64,000 bases of DNA from Bubalus kerabau. Its lineage: Eukaryota > Chordata > Mammalia > Artiodactyla > Bovidae. Each line of letters begins with the position of its first letter. Positions within the stretch are counted from its first letter, which is position 1. This document shows, piece after piece, positions 11,543 to 22,710 of the stretch. Both the position numbers and the translations under genes were made by a program. The notes beneath the pieces were generated by a model that worked only from the letters and a program-made list of their open reading frames with translations, was not told where the DNA came from and did no database searches. The stretch spans positions 47,885,501-47,949,500 of the forward strand of contig NC_073628.1 in assembly GCF_029407905.1 (NCBI RefSeq), written 5' to 3'.

Positions 11543-12159
11543 ATGGGGAAACAGTGGAAACGGTGTCAGACTTTATTTTTTGGGGCTCCAAAATCACTGC
11601 AGATGGTGACTGCAGCCATGAAATTAAAAGACGCTTACTCCTTGGAAGGAAAGTTATGACCAACCTAGATAGCATATTCAAAAGCAGAGACATTACTTTG
11701 CCATCAAAGGTCCATCTAGTCAAGGCTATGGTTTTTCCAGTGGTCATGTATGGATGTGAGAGTTGGACTGTGAAGAAGGCTGAGCACTGAAGCATTGATG
11801 CTTTTGAACTGTGGTGTTGGAGAAGACTCTTGAGAGTCCCTTGGACTGCAAGGAGATCCATTCTGAAGGAGATCAGCCCTGGGATTTCTTTGGAAGGAAT
11901 GATGCTAAAGCTTAAACTCCAGTACTTTGGCCACCTCATGCGAAGAGTTGACTCATTGAAAAAGACTCTGATGCTGGCAGGGATTGGGGGCAGGAGGAGA
12001 AGGGGATGACAGAGGATGAGATGGCTGGATGGCATCACTGACTCTATGGACGTGAGTCTGAGTGAACTCCGGGAGTTGGTAATGGACAGGGAGGCCTGGC
12101 GTGCTACGATTCATGGCATCGCAAAGAGTCGGACATGACTGAGCGACTGAACTGAACTA
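10534..12159 (+). mobile_element. BovB LINE, 5'-truncated, well preserved
   Basis: About 1.6 kb from GGACCTAACAGATGCAGAAG to the tail GACTGAGCGACTGAACTGAA. Flanks AAGAAGAAAAAT (10522-10533) and AAGAATAAAAAT (12160-12171) match at 11 of 12 bases and look like the target duplication. The copy covers the linker after the endonuclease, the whole RT domain and the C-terminal domain. It is the least damaged BovB in the window. The endonuclease is absent, so it could not move on its own. Confidence 0.93.
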
Positions 12160-12171
12160 AAGAATAAAAAT

Positions 12172-13440
12172 AAAGCATAGTGGAACAGGGAAGAATCAAG
12201 GCATAAAATTTGGGGTAAGACCATTAGAGAAAACGTCAAAAAGGCCTTGATGGAGATGATGTTTGATAAATATCTACAAGATGTGAGGCCGTGAAGCATT
12301 AGGATATCTGAGAGAAAGGTAGCTTATCAAGATGCAAATTCTATCTGAGGTCTAAAGAAAGATGCCTGGTGTGTTGACTCAACTGAGGGAAGGCCGGTGG
12401 AGCTGGATCAATATGAATGATGTGGAGAGTAATATGGGGTCAAATCAGAAAATTAGTTGGGAACAAATGACAAGCAAATATTTTAGATCATTCTGTCTTT
12501 GGTATTTACTCTCCTAAATGAAGAGCCACTGGATAATTTTTTAAGATGAATGGCAAGAAATGACTTTCATTTAAATAGCATCATTTTGACTTCTGAACTA
12601 GAATATGCTTAAGAGAGGTGAGGTCAGAAGCAGGAAGATGAAAGAGATATCTGTAGCAGGAGTCCAAGTGAGAAATAATGATGGCTTGGACCAGGGTAAC
12701 AGCAGTAAAAATATTTTGTAGGTAGTGCTGAAAGATATACAATAGACTCAATATGGGATACAAGGGAAGAAGAGTTTTGGTCTGAATAAGACCTTACTGG
12801 TATATGACTATCAAATGACATGAACTTATGAACAAACCAATGTCAAATCTCAAAAATAGCTTTGATTTTGTCTACCTCCAGCAGAGCAATTATTCTGTTG
12901 TTTGGTATGGCAGGTGGTCTTCAGAATATGTCTTTAGAAGTTTCTGAAAGGTAAAAGATTTATAAAGAGGGAAGATGAATTTCCATCTTACCCACCCCCC
13001 GTTTCAGTTTGATCATTTGAGCTACTTTACATATGAAGCCTGCATATAATGTACTGATTAAATCACATTATGCGTAGCTGGGTGAATATATTATTAAACA
13101 AATTACCCTTTTCCATAACCATGAACTGTGCATCTGTAGCAAATGGTTGAACATTTTAATAAGGAGGAGTGTAATTATATTACGGTCATTGCTTTTTGCA
13201 GGCTTATTGGCCACATTTTGGAGGTGAATATCTTCTGATGAAGATATTTATTGTAAAGGAAGGGTTTTCAAGTTATAGTCAGTACTCATAACTCACTGAA
13301 AATATCTCTGCTTAGTAAATAAGGGAGCACAGAGGTGGAGCTTTTAAAGATATTATTGAACCTTTTTTTTGCCCATTTATTGAAGGCAAAAAAACCACCA
13401 ACTGGTCTTTTTTTTTTCTGGAAATCATTTCTTGGTGCTA
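12172..13440. other. Unassigned sequence
   Basis: AT-rich. No gene visible. The part at about 12600-12740 (GTCCAAGTGAGAAATAATGATGG region) has the feel of an old interspersed repeat, but I cannot name a family. T runs occur near 13364 and 13409. Confidence 0.4.
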
Positions 13441-13486
13441 TCTATCTGTGTCTATCTATCTACCTACCTACCAATCTACCTATTTT
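13441..13486. repeat. Imperfect (TCTA)n/(CTAC)n microsatellite
   Basis: Short tetranucleotide tract of TCTA units passing into CTAC units with interruptions. Confidence 0.8.
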
Positions 13487-14574
13487 GCATTGAAAGCAAA
13501 CCAATGCAAAGCAAATAAACAAAACAAAAATTCTCTGTTTTACTGTTAGACAGAAACAAAATGCTCCAGCAACTGAAAGATTTTCTTGCAATTAACTAAC
13601 ATTTGTCTTTTGTCAATTGTATGCATCAATGCTAGTTCAAGAGGAGGGCTCCAGGTGAGATTTCTAATTAAGAAAAATTCAAAGGGATTTTTTTTTTGAT
13701 GACTAAAAAAAAAATAATTTTGAGTACCCAATATCTATGGCCTCACTATAACTGTAATAATGCGTATGAGACAAGTGTGTCAGTATCAGAGATTAAGTAG
13801 TGTTTCAAAAATAATTTGAAGACAAAATAAGGAATTGCATTCTGGTGAGATGTTTTGGGTTTGCCCATGTCCATGTGCCTGTGGATAATGAAAGTTCAAT
13901 AATTCACTCAACTAAATATGAGAAAAATGGCCATTATAACAAAGAATTATATTTTCTGGTTGATAGGGGGCAAAGCAGAAAGTCACATAATATATCTGCT
14001 TCTGAATACCTGGCTACCAATGCTGTTAAGTGAAAAAACAGTGAATACAATGAGAGTTTTGCTATCCAGTTACTAAAATATTTTAATTAAAACTAGAATA
14101 ATTAAACTAGTTTGCTCAGCTTCCTTTCTCTGAGAGTGTGAAACAAGTTTTGACATTCAGGATGGATATAGAGCAGTGACTGTTCTCTACTTGGATTGTA
14201 CTTCATAATTAACTGAGTTGCTTTCAAATTATATCCATGTTCAGGTCCATTCCAAAATAAGTATATGGAATATATAAATGAATCTATATAGCCCAGGGCA
14301 TTAATAATGTCAAAGTTCCACAGGGTGATTCCAGTATGAAGCTATGGTTAAGTAATTATGGAAATTTCTGTTCTAAATAGTCCCATGTGTTCCAACAACT
14401 GGAAAACCATTCAGCTTAAGAGTTTCCTCTTTTGAAATTTACAGGGAAAGTTTGAATATCAGTCATGATGACATAATTGTAGATTTCTTTAATTAGAAAG
14501 GCTTTCCTTTAACATATAGCAGAGTTCAACAGACTTAAGAATAGTTCATGTTGGTTGGAGTTAGATCTGGGAGT
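13487..14574. other. Unassigned AT-rich sequence
   Basis: No gene or recognised repeat. A 62-codon plus frame at 13845-14033 shows no motif. Confidence 0.5.
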
Positions 14575-15047
14575 TGTGATGGTTAATTTCATGGGGCAAC
14601 TTGACTGGGCCACAGTGTATCCAGATATTTGGTCAAACATTATTTTGGGTATTTCTTTGAGGGTGTTTCTAGATAATGTTAATATTGGTGTCAGTAGACT
14701 GAGTTAAGCAGATTGCCTTTTCTAAGGTGGGTGGGCCTCATCAGATCTGTGAAAATACTGAGTAGAACCAAAAGTCTGACTGTTTCCTGACTAGGAAGAA
14801 ATTCTACCTGCCTGACAGTTTTCAGTCTGAGATGGCTTTTTTGCTGCCTTGGGACTTTAACTGGAACATTTGTTTTTCCTAGGTCTCAAGTCTGCTGACC
14901 TTTAAACCAAAACTATACTTTTGACTCTTGGTTTTCAGTCCTTTTGATCGGACTGGCACTGAACCAACAGCTTTTGTCTGGCTTGCTGACTCACACTGAT
15001 GATCCTGGAACTTGCTAGCTTCTATAAATCTTGTGAGCAAATTCTTC

Positions 15048-16112
15048 AGAATGGGAGAAAATAATAGCAAATGAAGCAACAGACAAACAACTAATCTCAA
15101 AAATAAACAAGCAACTCCTACAGCTCAATTCCAGAAAAATAAATGACCCAATCAAAAAATGGGCCAAAGAACTAAATAGACATTTCTCCAAAGAAGACAT
15201 ACAGATGGCTAACAAACATATGAAAACATGCTCAACATCACTCATTATCAGAGAAATGCAAATCAAAACCACTATGAGGTACCATTTCAAGCCAGTCAGA
15301 ATGACTATGATCCAAAAGTCTACAAGCAATAAGTGCTGGAGAGGGTGTGGAGAAAAGGCAACCCTCTTACACCGTTGGTGGGAATGCAAACTAGTACAGC
15401 CACTATGGAGAACAGTGTGGAGATTCCTTAAAAAACTGGACATAGAACTGCCTTATGACCCAGCAATCCCACTGCTGGGCATACACACTGAGGAAACCAG
15501 AAGGGAAAGAGACATGTGTACCCCAATGTTCATCACAGCACTGTTTATAATAGACAGGACATGGAAGCAACTTAGATGTCCATCAGCAGATGAATGGATA
15601 AGAAAGCAGTGGTACATATACACAATGGAGTATTACTCAGCCATTAAAAAGAATACATTTGAATCAGTTCTAATGAGGTGGATGAAACTGGAGCCTATTA
15701 TACAGAGTGAAGTAAGCCAGAAAGAAAAACACCAATACAGTATACTAATGCATATATATGGAATTTAGAAAGATGGTAACAGTAACCCTGTATACGAAAT
15801 AACAAAAGAGACACTGATGTATAGAACAGTCTTTTGGACTCTGTGGGAGAGGGAGAGGGTGGGATGATTTGGGAGAATGGCATTGAAACATGTATAATAT
15901 CATATATGAAATGAGTCGCCAGTTCAGGTTCGATGCACTATACTGGATGCTTGGGGTTGGTGCACTGGGACGACCCAGAGGAATGGTATGGGGAGGGAGG
16001 AGGGTTCAGGATGGGGAACACATGTATACCAGTGGCAGATTTATTTTGATATATGGCAAAACCAATACAATATTGTAAAGTTAAATAAAATAAAATAAAA
16101 TAAAAAAAAAAG
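15048..16112 (+). mobile_element. Young ruminant L1 3' end with 8-bp target duplication
   Basis: A 5'-truncated L1 with the ORF2 C-terminus, complete 3' UTR (GGACTCTGTGGGAGAGGG; TTGGTGCACTGGGACGACCC) and a TAAAA-repeat tail near 16085-16111. AATTCTTC flanks it at 15040-15047 and 16113-16120. The open reading frame and clean tail suggest a fairly recent insertion. Confidence 0.95.
15049..15768 (+). pseudogene. L1 ORF2 C-terminal fragment, open
   Basis: In frame from the truncation point to the natural ORF2 stop: 239 codons with no stop. It begins EWEKIIANEATDKQ, includes IKKWAKELNRHFSKEDIQ, and carries the C-terminal Cys/His cluster typical of L1 ORF2 (CWRGCG, then HRWWEC), followed by KLDIELPYDPAIPLLGI. 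The endonuclease and RT domains lie upstream in a full L1 and are missing, so the piece has no enzymatic role. Confidence 0.9.
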
Positions 16113-16158
16113 AATTCTTCCAGTAAATGTCTTTCTGACTGTGTTTGTCGTCTCAAAT

Positions 16159-16905
16159 CAAGACGGCGGAGTAGAAGGGCATGTGATCATCTTCTCCTGT
16201 GAGAACACAGCTGCTGAACAAACATCAAACCCACCAAAATAAAAAAGGTACCTTCTGTCCAAGGAAAAAGGAGAAGTCGCAATAAGAAGGTAGGACAGGC
16301 ACAGTCATGTTAAAATCAAACCCAGTACCCACCAGAGACTCTTGGAGGCAAAAACAAAAGCTTGTGCACACCAGGACCCAGGGTAAAGGAGTAGTGACCC
16401 CCACAAGAGACTGAGCCAGACCTGCCTGTGAGTGTCTGAGGGTCTTTTGCAGAGACCTGGGTTGGCAGTGGCCTGCTGCGGAGATGGGGGTTTCTGGCAG
16501 CAGCAGTCCTGGGAGGCACAGCATGTGGCTTAAGTCCTCCCGGAGGAGGTCACCATTAGTCCTACCATAGACCTGCCAGGTGGGCGAGCCACAAACTGAA
16601 GCATAATTACACAAAGAAGTTCTTTCCCTGCTGCAAAGGTTCTAGGCCCCACATTAGACTTCCCAAACTGGGGATCTGGCAAGGGGACTGGGACTCTCCA
16701 AGGAATCTGACTTTGCAGATCACTGGGATTTCATTACAGGACTTCCATAGGACTGGGGGAAACAGAGACTTTTGGAGGCACAAACAAGACCTTGTACACA
16801 CCAGAACCCAGGGGAGAGGAGCAGTGACCCCACAAGAAACTGAGCCAAACCTGCCTGTGAGTGTTTGGGAGTCTCTGGCAAAGGCATGAGTCAATAGTGG
16901 CCTGC
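16159..16905 (+). mobile_element. Ruminant L1 5' UTR, starting at the true 5' end
   Basis: Begins CAAGACGGCGGAGTAGAAGG, the classic L1 5' start with a YY1-like AAGATGGCGG motif mutated in one base. Two monomers of a promoter-type repeat follow at about 16336-16456 and 16752-16880, sharing GGAGGCA, CACACCAG and GAGCCAGACCTGCCTGTGAG or near copies, with a period near 416 bases. It breaks off at the (TG)n tract and no ORF1 follows, so it is a 3'-truncated 5' end. Confidence 0.8.
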
Positions 16906-16910
16906 CGTGG

Positions 16911-16945
16911 GTTTTGTGTGTGTGTGTGTGTGTGTGTGCATGCGT
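16911..16945. repeat. (TG)n microsatellite
   Basis: About 13 TG units followed by a degenerate CATGCG stretch. It marks the break point of the L1 5' UTR. Confidence 0.95.
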
Positions 16946-17019
16946 GCAAGCATGCATATATTCTGACTCTATTCAAAGGTGGTAAGGGAAAAGGGAAGTG
17001 AAAAGCACCTATGACCAGA

Positions 17020-17063
17020 ATATATATATATATATACACACACACATATACATATACATATAT
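17020..17063. repeat. (TA)n/(CA)n microsatellite
   Basis: TA units pass into CACACACA and then CATATA units, directly before the SINE. Confidence 0.9.
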
Positions 17064-17376
17064 GGGACTTCCCATGTAGCTAGCTGGTAAGAATCTGCCT
17101 GCAATGCAGGAGACCCTGGTTCAATTCCTGGGTTGGAAAGATCCCCTAGAGAAGGGATAGTCTATCCACTCCAGTATTCTTGGGCTTCCCTTGTGGCTCA
17201 GCTGATAAAGAATCCACCTGCAATGCAAGAGACCTGGGTTTGATCCCTGGGTTGGGAAGATCCCCCTGGAGAAGGGAATGGCTACCCACTCTAGTATTCT
17301 GGCCTTGAGAACTTCATAAACTGTATAGTCCATGGAAGCGCAAAGAGTTGGACACAACTGAGTGACTTTTGCTGTC
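17064..17376 (+). mobile_element. Two-headed Bov-tA SINE (tandem tRNA-like heads)
   Basis: Head 1 at 17064-17181: GACTTCCCATGTAGC, GGTTCAATTCCTGGG (B box-like), then a truncated Bov-A body ending CCAGTATTCTTGG. Head 2 starts at once at 17182: GCTTCCCTTGTGGCTCAGC (A box region), GGGTTTGATCCCTGGG, then a full body to GGACACAACTGAGTGAC. TA-rich sequence sits on both sides (CATATAT), so the target was an existing microsatellite. The same two-headed layout is found at 60299-60611. Confidence 0.88.
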
Positions 17377-17480
17377 ATATATATATATATATACATACAC
17401 ATGTATAATATAATATATACATGAATAAATTACTTGTCTATATCTATATACATATATATCTATCTCTGTCTGTGAAATTG
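17377..17480. repeat. (TA)n-rich low-complexity tract
   Basis: TA repeats with interspersed CATA and CTAT units; continues the microsatellite split by the SINE. Confidence 0.85.
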
Positions 17481-19798
17481 AAGATTATTTTTATTTCAGT
17501 TTTCCCTCTTCCATTTCCCTACTAATATAAAATGTGTTAATAGTCACCTCAGTATTATATCTGAGTATTTAAGTTGCAGAATGTCAGGTGTATCAGGATG
17601 TCAAGTTGATAAGGGTTGGGCTGAGTCAGATTGTTCTATTATCAACTTTATTTTATTGGGAACTACATTTCCCAAAATTTTCTCTGTAATTTCAAAATAG
17701 AATTGACACAAGTAGTAGTTGTATGGGGTTTGGCAGATATAAACAAAGCAGAACCTATATGTTCTGAAATTTGTTGGTATTTTGTTGGTTAGAGGCATTG
17801 AGATGTAAATGAAAAGTCTAGAGGATTTCAGTTTTCCCTTGCTTCTGCCCTCCCCCCATCCAGCTCTCTTTTATGAACTCCAGCCCTGCCTATCAACAAT
17901 GATGTAAGGCCCACTACCACACACTTTGCTGAAACTCATATGTAATAAACATGTAAAGGCAACAGCCTGCCATAAGCATCAATCTTCCTTCATAATCCCA
18001 CTCTGGCAGTCAGATGCGCTATACTTCCAAATTTCCTTGTAAACTCTTCCTCATTTGTCTGTGTCAGAGTTAGTTAATGATTTTTCTTCAATCCTTCAAC
18101 AATTTATTTTATGTGTTTATTTCCCTATTTCCTCCTTTAATTGTTTGATTTCTAACTTCCATGATAAATTTCTTATTCCATAATATTCATGTTAGTACTG
18201 ATTGAATCCTAACTGATGCATGGAAAGAATAAATAGACTTAAAGTCCAAAATCCAAAGATGTGAAGACTAAGAACATTTTTAAAAAGAAAAGAATTTTGA
18301 ACTTAAAAGAAAAAGACTATAGAATTAATCAAATAAATATGAATGAAAATCTTCAACTAACTTTAATTATAATTTCCAGGAAAACTTTTCAATCATTATT
18401 TAACAAGTCACACAGACACAACCAATTCTGAACGAGTTTGTTCAGTTTCTTCTTAAATCTCTGTTTAATCCTGAATTTACTGCTTCAAAAAGTATTACTG
18501 TTGAACTCGTGCTAATATGTGAAACAAATTGGTGTATTAAATGTATTGTCAAGAAAATATATGAACTGATACGTGAAATGTTTTAAATTTATAAATAACT
18601 ATCAAGACCCTCAAGAACATTGGATCAATCTTTTGTTATTAGCACTGAGACATTCTGTTAGATATGATTCAATATTTTTGACTAAGCTGGGCAGCACAAA
18701 CTCCCCCCTCGCTACTTATTATTGTTTGGTGTACAGTTCTTGGGCCAGTTTTCAGGTTTTATCATGGGCTTCTGCTTGGTAGAATAAAGAAGAGTTCTCC
18801 ATAACGATGAAAAGTAGAAAAAAATATTAGTAGAAAAACATCCTAGAGTTCAAAGATCAATAACATGATTTGTGATTGTCTTTCCTGTTAGGAGCTCAGA
18901 TTATTCCATAGAGGACATGCAAAGATGAGTAAATGAGACAAATGCTCTGAAGTATGTAGATGAAACCTCATATGTAATTTTTATTATTTTATAATGAATA
19001 TAGGATTATAAAAATAAAAAAGTGAATAGTTACTTAGCTCAGCGGTTTTTTGTGGCTTATGTGAATCAAATTTGCAATATGGCTGGATTTTTCATTTCTG
19101 TCCAGATATTCTCAAATCTGAGCTAAAGAACTGACAAATAATCTCCAAGTCTCATGGTGATTACTATTTTTTAAAGCATATTTGCCTTTCTGCTTCTTTT
19201 ACCTTGTTGGACAAGAAGAGTTAAGCTGGTGTGGGGAAACTTTTCAGTCAACTTGAGTCTGTTTGTATTAATTATGTTTTGAAAATTTTGTTCAACATCA
19301 GGAAGCTGTCAATAATTAAGTAATCATTTAACAGCAGTGAAGTACACTAGAAAAAAGAAACAGACTTTTTGAAGTACCAAGTAGTAAATAAAATTTTAAT
19401 TGTTACTGTTTATTGTAAAGGGAAAAAAATGTGTTTAGTGGAAATTACATTCACTGTATTGAAACATAAATGCACAGAATGGCTTTTTCAGTTATCATCT
19501 GTCTTAGTTTTTAGTTCTGCTAGGAAATGTAACCAGTCTCAGATGAAGAATATCACTTTTCATACTAACTTACATGAACATCATCCCTAAAATATTCTTT
19601 ACTCATATTCAAAGCACACACTATAATGCTCCTTCTGCAGTTGAATGTCTCCTAACAACACACTAGTGGGCAATATAAGTTTTTAATAAAGAACACCAAA
19701 ATGGTCTTAACAAGGAAAATTTGTATCCAGAGATGTCTGTGTAAAAGTAGTTTTCTTTGTTAAGCTCCAGTGAACCTATTTAAGAGTTGAAGGCAAAT
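17481..19798. other. Unassigned AT-rich sequence
   Basis: No gene visible. Parts of 17590-18200 (GGGAACTACATTTCCCAAAA at 17657) resemble ancient dispersed repeats, but I cannot assign a family. Minor frames of about 60-70 codons have no motifs. Confidence 0.4.
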
Positions 19799-20095
19799 AT
19801 TTTTTTAATTGAATGATACTTGATCTACAATGTGTGTTAGTTTCTGGTATATGTCAAAGTGGTTCAGTTTATACACACACACACACACACACACACATTC
19901 TTTTTCATATTCTTTTCCATTATGGTTTATTACAGGATAGTTCCCTGAGTTATACAGTATTACCTTGTTTCTCATATACATTGTAGTTTATATCTGCTCA
20001 GGTCAAACCCTTAATTTATCTCTCCCCCACCACCCTTCCCATTTGGTAAACCGAAGTTTGTTTTTTCGGTAAGTCTGTCGGTAAGTCTGTGAAGG
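19799..20095 (-). mobile_element. Older L1 3' UTR fragment, antisense
   Basis: T-rich start, then CTACAATGTGTGTTAGTTTC, CATATTCTTTTCCATTATGG, TTACAGGATAGTTCCC and CTCCCCCACCACCC, all antisense L1 3' UTR phrases. A related copy is at 46289-47040. It contains a (CA)n tract at 19873-19898 and a tandem duplication of TCGGTAAGTCTG at 20066-20089. Confidence 0.8.
19873..19898. repeat. (AC)n microsatellite
   Basis: About 13 AC units inside the antisense L1 3' UTR. Confidence 0.95.
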
Positions 20096-21644
20096 CAAAT
20101 GCTTTTTTATATAGTAGCTCCCTTTCCCAAAAAATGCTACCCAATATACTACTATCTTACTAATGAGCATGAATAATATTCTGTAATCTGATAGTAAATA
20201 GGAGTAAAATGCACTCTTCAGACTTGTTGATTTTTCAACAACAAAAAAATGTAATGACCTAGCCATTGGAAAAGTGTGTTTTTTGTCTTCAAGGAGATGG
20301 AGAAGCAAGTAGTAAGTTCCAAAGTTGAGATATTAAAGTTCTAAAATAGAGCAGCTAAATATCCATGAAGAAGCTGAGAGATTTTCTCAGAATAGAGGGC
20401 ACTTCTAGATGCCATAGACACAGGGAAGAGGAAGTATATGCTATATTAGGAACAGAAAATGTGCAAAAATATTTGTGACAGAGATTATTAATTTTCCTCC
20501 AGTATCTGTCTGCACTCTTTCTTGCAATAATTATTCTGAAATATCTTTATCTAGATACATGTGACATGGTTAGGATATTAGGAGGTAAGCAGAAGTCATG
20601 TTTGTATCTGCCAGGTTATATCAATAAATAAATAGCTTATTCTTTACTTTTTATCTTTTATTTTTCCTTTTTTTTATGGAAATGCAGTAAAGTGATGTTG
20701 CGCTAGTTTTAACTGATGATGAGGGCTCTATCTTAGGAAAAAATGATGGAGCAACCCAGTAGAAGGGACCAAGTCCTTCTCCACTCTGGACTGTGTACCT
20801 AAATTTGACTGTCAATGAGAAAGAAATAAAATTATACCTCACTAGAGCTGCTGTGTTTACTATTCTCCTTGTAATAGTAGCTTAGCTTATGCTCTAATTA
20901 ATAGGTTGCAAAAGCATGCTTATGATACATTCAGGAAGGCCGGAAACTCAAGTATAAAGAGAACAGAGATATGGACTAAGTCTGGAAAGAAATGACAAGA
21001 CTAGATTTTGATTGCACTGTGTGTGTTGTATTATAGATAAATCGTGAGTCATTAGATTTGTAAACAGACTGGTAATATGATCATTTTAGTGTTCATATGT
21101 AGTATTTAGGTCTTTATATTTACCTAATTTTTAGTAACAAGATCCCAGTTCCCTTTGGAGGAATTTCTTCTCCCCTTTGTGAACAGACTCCATTAAATGA
21201 TAAGTCAATATGAGCAGTAGTCACCTGATAGATATGTGATCAGATTCAGGTAGTTAGATTTTACCTCTTAAAACTTTTAATCTGATTCTACTAATACATG
21301 GATAGAAACATATTTATTAACTAAACATGTGTCTGTCAATTAATTAAGCCTCTACTATGTGCCAGGTACTATTATAAAGATTGGAATCAGTACACAAAAG
21401 AGATAAAATGCCTCGTCCTCATGGAGGACATATATGTTCTACAAAAATATTTGCTCTGCAAATATCTCCAGATATGAAATCTTTCTAGTAATATTAACCA
21501 GATCTATATGATTATTTCCTGCTTATGCACACCAGTATTATCCTGGCTCCTATATTTTGTTAGACATGTTTTCCAGATTTCTTATCAATTCTGTGAGCTA
21601 TTACCCTAAACTGTCCCATTTCTTTGAGTCAGTGTTTACTGATT
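20096..21644. other. Unassigned sequence with an L2-like patch
   Basis: No gene visible. At about 21340-21440 the phrases CCTCTACTATGTGCCAGGTAC and CCTCGTCCTCATGGAGGAC match old L2/MIR-type 3' sequence, which I rate as probable. Confidence 0.45.
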
Positions 21645-21655
21645 GCAATCAATAA

Positions 21656-21873
21656 TAAGTGCATGCTAAGTTGCTTCAGTCATGTCCAACTCTTTGCAAC
21701 TCTATGGACTGTAGCCCACTGGGCTCCTCTGTTCATGGGATTCTCTAGGCAAGAGTACTGGAGTGGGTTGTTATACCCTTCTCCAGGGAATCCTTCTGAC
21801 CCAGGGATCGAACCTGTGTCTTTTGAGGCTCCTGTATTGCAGGCAGGTTCTTTACCACTGAGCTACCAGAGAA
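21656..21873 (-). mobile_element. Bov-tA SINE with 11-bp target duplication
   Basis: Complete reverse copy: tail side GCATGCTAAGTTGCTTCAG, head side TTTACCACTGAGCTACCAGAG. GCAATCAATAA is duplicated at 21645-21655 and 21874-21884. Confidence 0.95.
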
Positions 21874-22164
21874 GCAATCAATAAGAGTCAATATGTATTT
21901 GAGTCAAAAAATAATACTTTGATTTGGTTCAGTATAATGAACATTATTACTTATCTTATGGGTAGTAGTCACTGCACCATGTTCTGGGGAAAAATAGACA
22001 TGGCATTATACTTCCTTTGGTAAATTGAATTTTTATCAAATCTTACTTCTTCCTACATCCATACCCTTACTCTAAACTTGTCATTGTTAATATACTTTCT
22101 TGTTCCTTAATTTTGTGTTTGGACTTATGACTTGATTCAGCCATTGGTGTGTGAACAGTCCTAA

Positions 22165-22384
22165 GAGCAAGGGTCATTGCGTATGTAATCAGTTATGATA
22201 TGTTCATACTGGAGTAGGTTGGGTCTCTAATTAAATAGTAGTTGTCCTTATCAGAAGATGATTATGTGGAGAGTGGCCTTTGGGGGAAACATCATGTGAT
22301 AGCAGAGGCAGAGATTATAGTTATGTAGCTGCAAGCCAACGAATGCCAAGGATTGACGGCCACCACCAGAAGCTAGGAAGAGAA
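22165..22384 (+). repeat. MLT1-like LTR remnant (ERVL-MaLR)
   Basis: Phrases in MLT1 order: GGTCATTGCGTATGTAATCAG, GGAGTAGGTTGGGTCTC, TTGTCCTTATCAGAAGATG, GCAAGCCAACGAATGCCAAGG and GGCCACCACCAGAAGCTAGG. Only the middle part of the LTR is present, with no internal retroviral sequence. Confidence 0.75.
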
Positions 22385-22710
22385 CCTACCAAAAAAGGTA
22401 CTCGGCATCCAAAAAAATAAAGAAGAAATCAAATAAGGTGGCAGGAGGGTCACACTTGAAATATAATGAAAAAAGAAGATCTTAAATCAAATTTATAAGC
22501 TAAATTTATAGCTTTAAGCTATACATTTATAGCTTAAAGAACTAAAAGTAAAATTGTAAAATAAACCCAAAGCAAGTGGTAGGAATGAAATAATAAGTAT
22601 AAAGTAGAGATGCCAGTCTTTGTTACTGATGGTTATTCAGCAGTTAGTTGTGCTTTTGCTATGCTCATAAGAGGAAATGAGTTCAAGGTTCTCTACTCTA
22701 CCATTTTGTC
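22385..22710. mobile_element. Rearranged L1 pieces in mixed orientation
   Basis: Three L1-like segments lie side by side. About 22385-22460 is sense 5' UTR-like (AAAAAAGGTACTCGGCATCC). About 22470-22612 is sense ORF2-like (AAATTTATAGCTTTAAGC; AATAAACCCAAAGCAAG). About 22620-22710 is an antisense L1 5' end (GTTATTCAGCAGTTAGTTG; CTCTACTCTACCATTTTG). All are degraded. Confidence 0.5.
22512..22539. repeat. Perfect 12-bp hairpin repeat
   Basis: CTTTAAGCTATA at 22512-22523 is the exact reverse complement of 22528-22539, with the four-base spacer CATT. It arises in the L1 ORF2-like piece, apparently by local duplication of the TTTATAGCTT motif. Confidence 0.9.

Larger units (their letters stand above)
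14575..16158 (+). repeat. Ancient mammalian interspersed repeat (LTR-like), split by L1
   Basis: Left part 14575-15047 begins GTGATGGTTAATTTCATG and contains CAACTTGACTGGGCCACAG and GGTGGGCCTCATCAGATC. This is a widespread mammalian repeat that I recognise but cannot name with certainty. The right part 16113-16158 (CCAGTAAATGTCTTTCTGAC onward) continues it after a young L1 insertion at 15048-16112. Confidence 0.6.
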
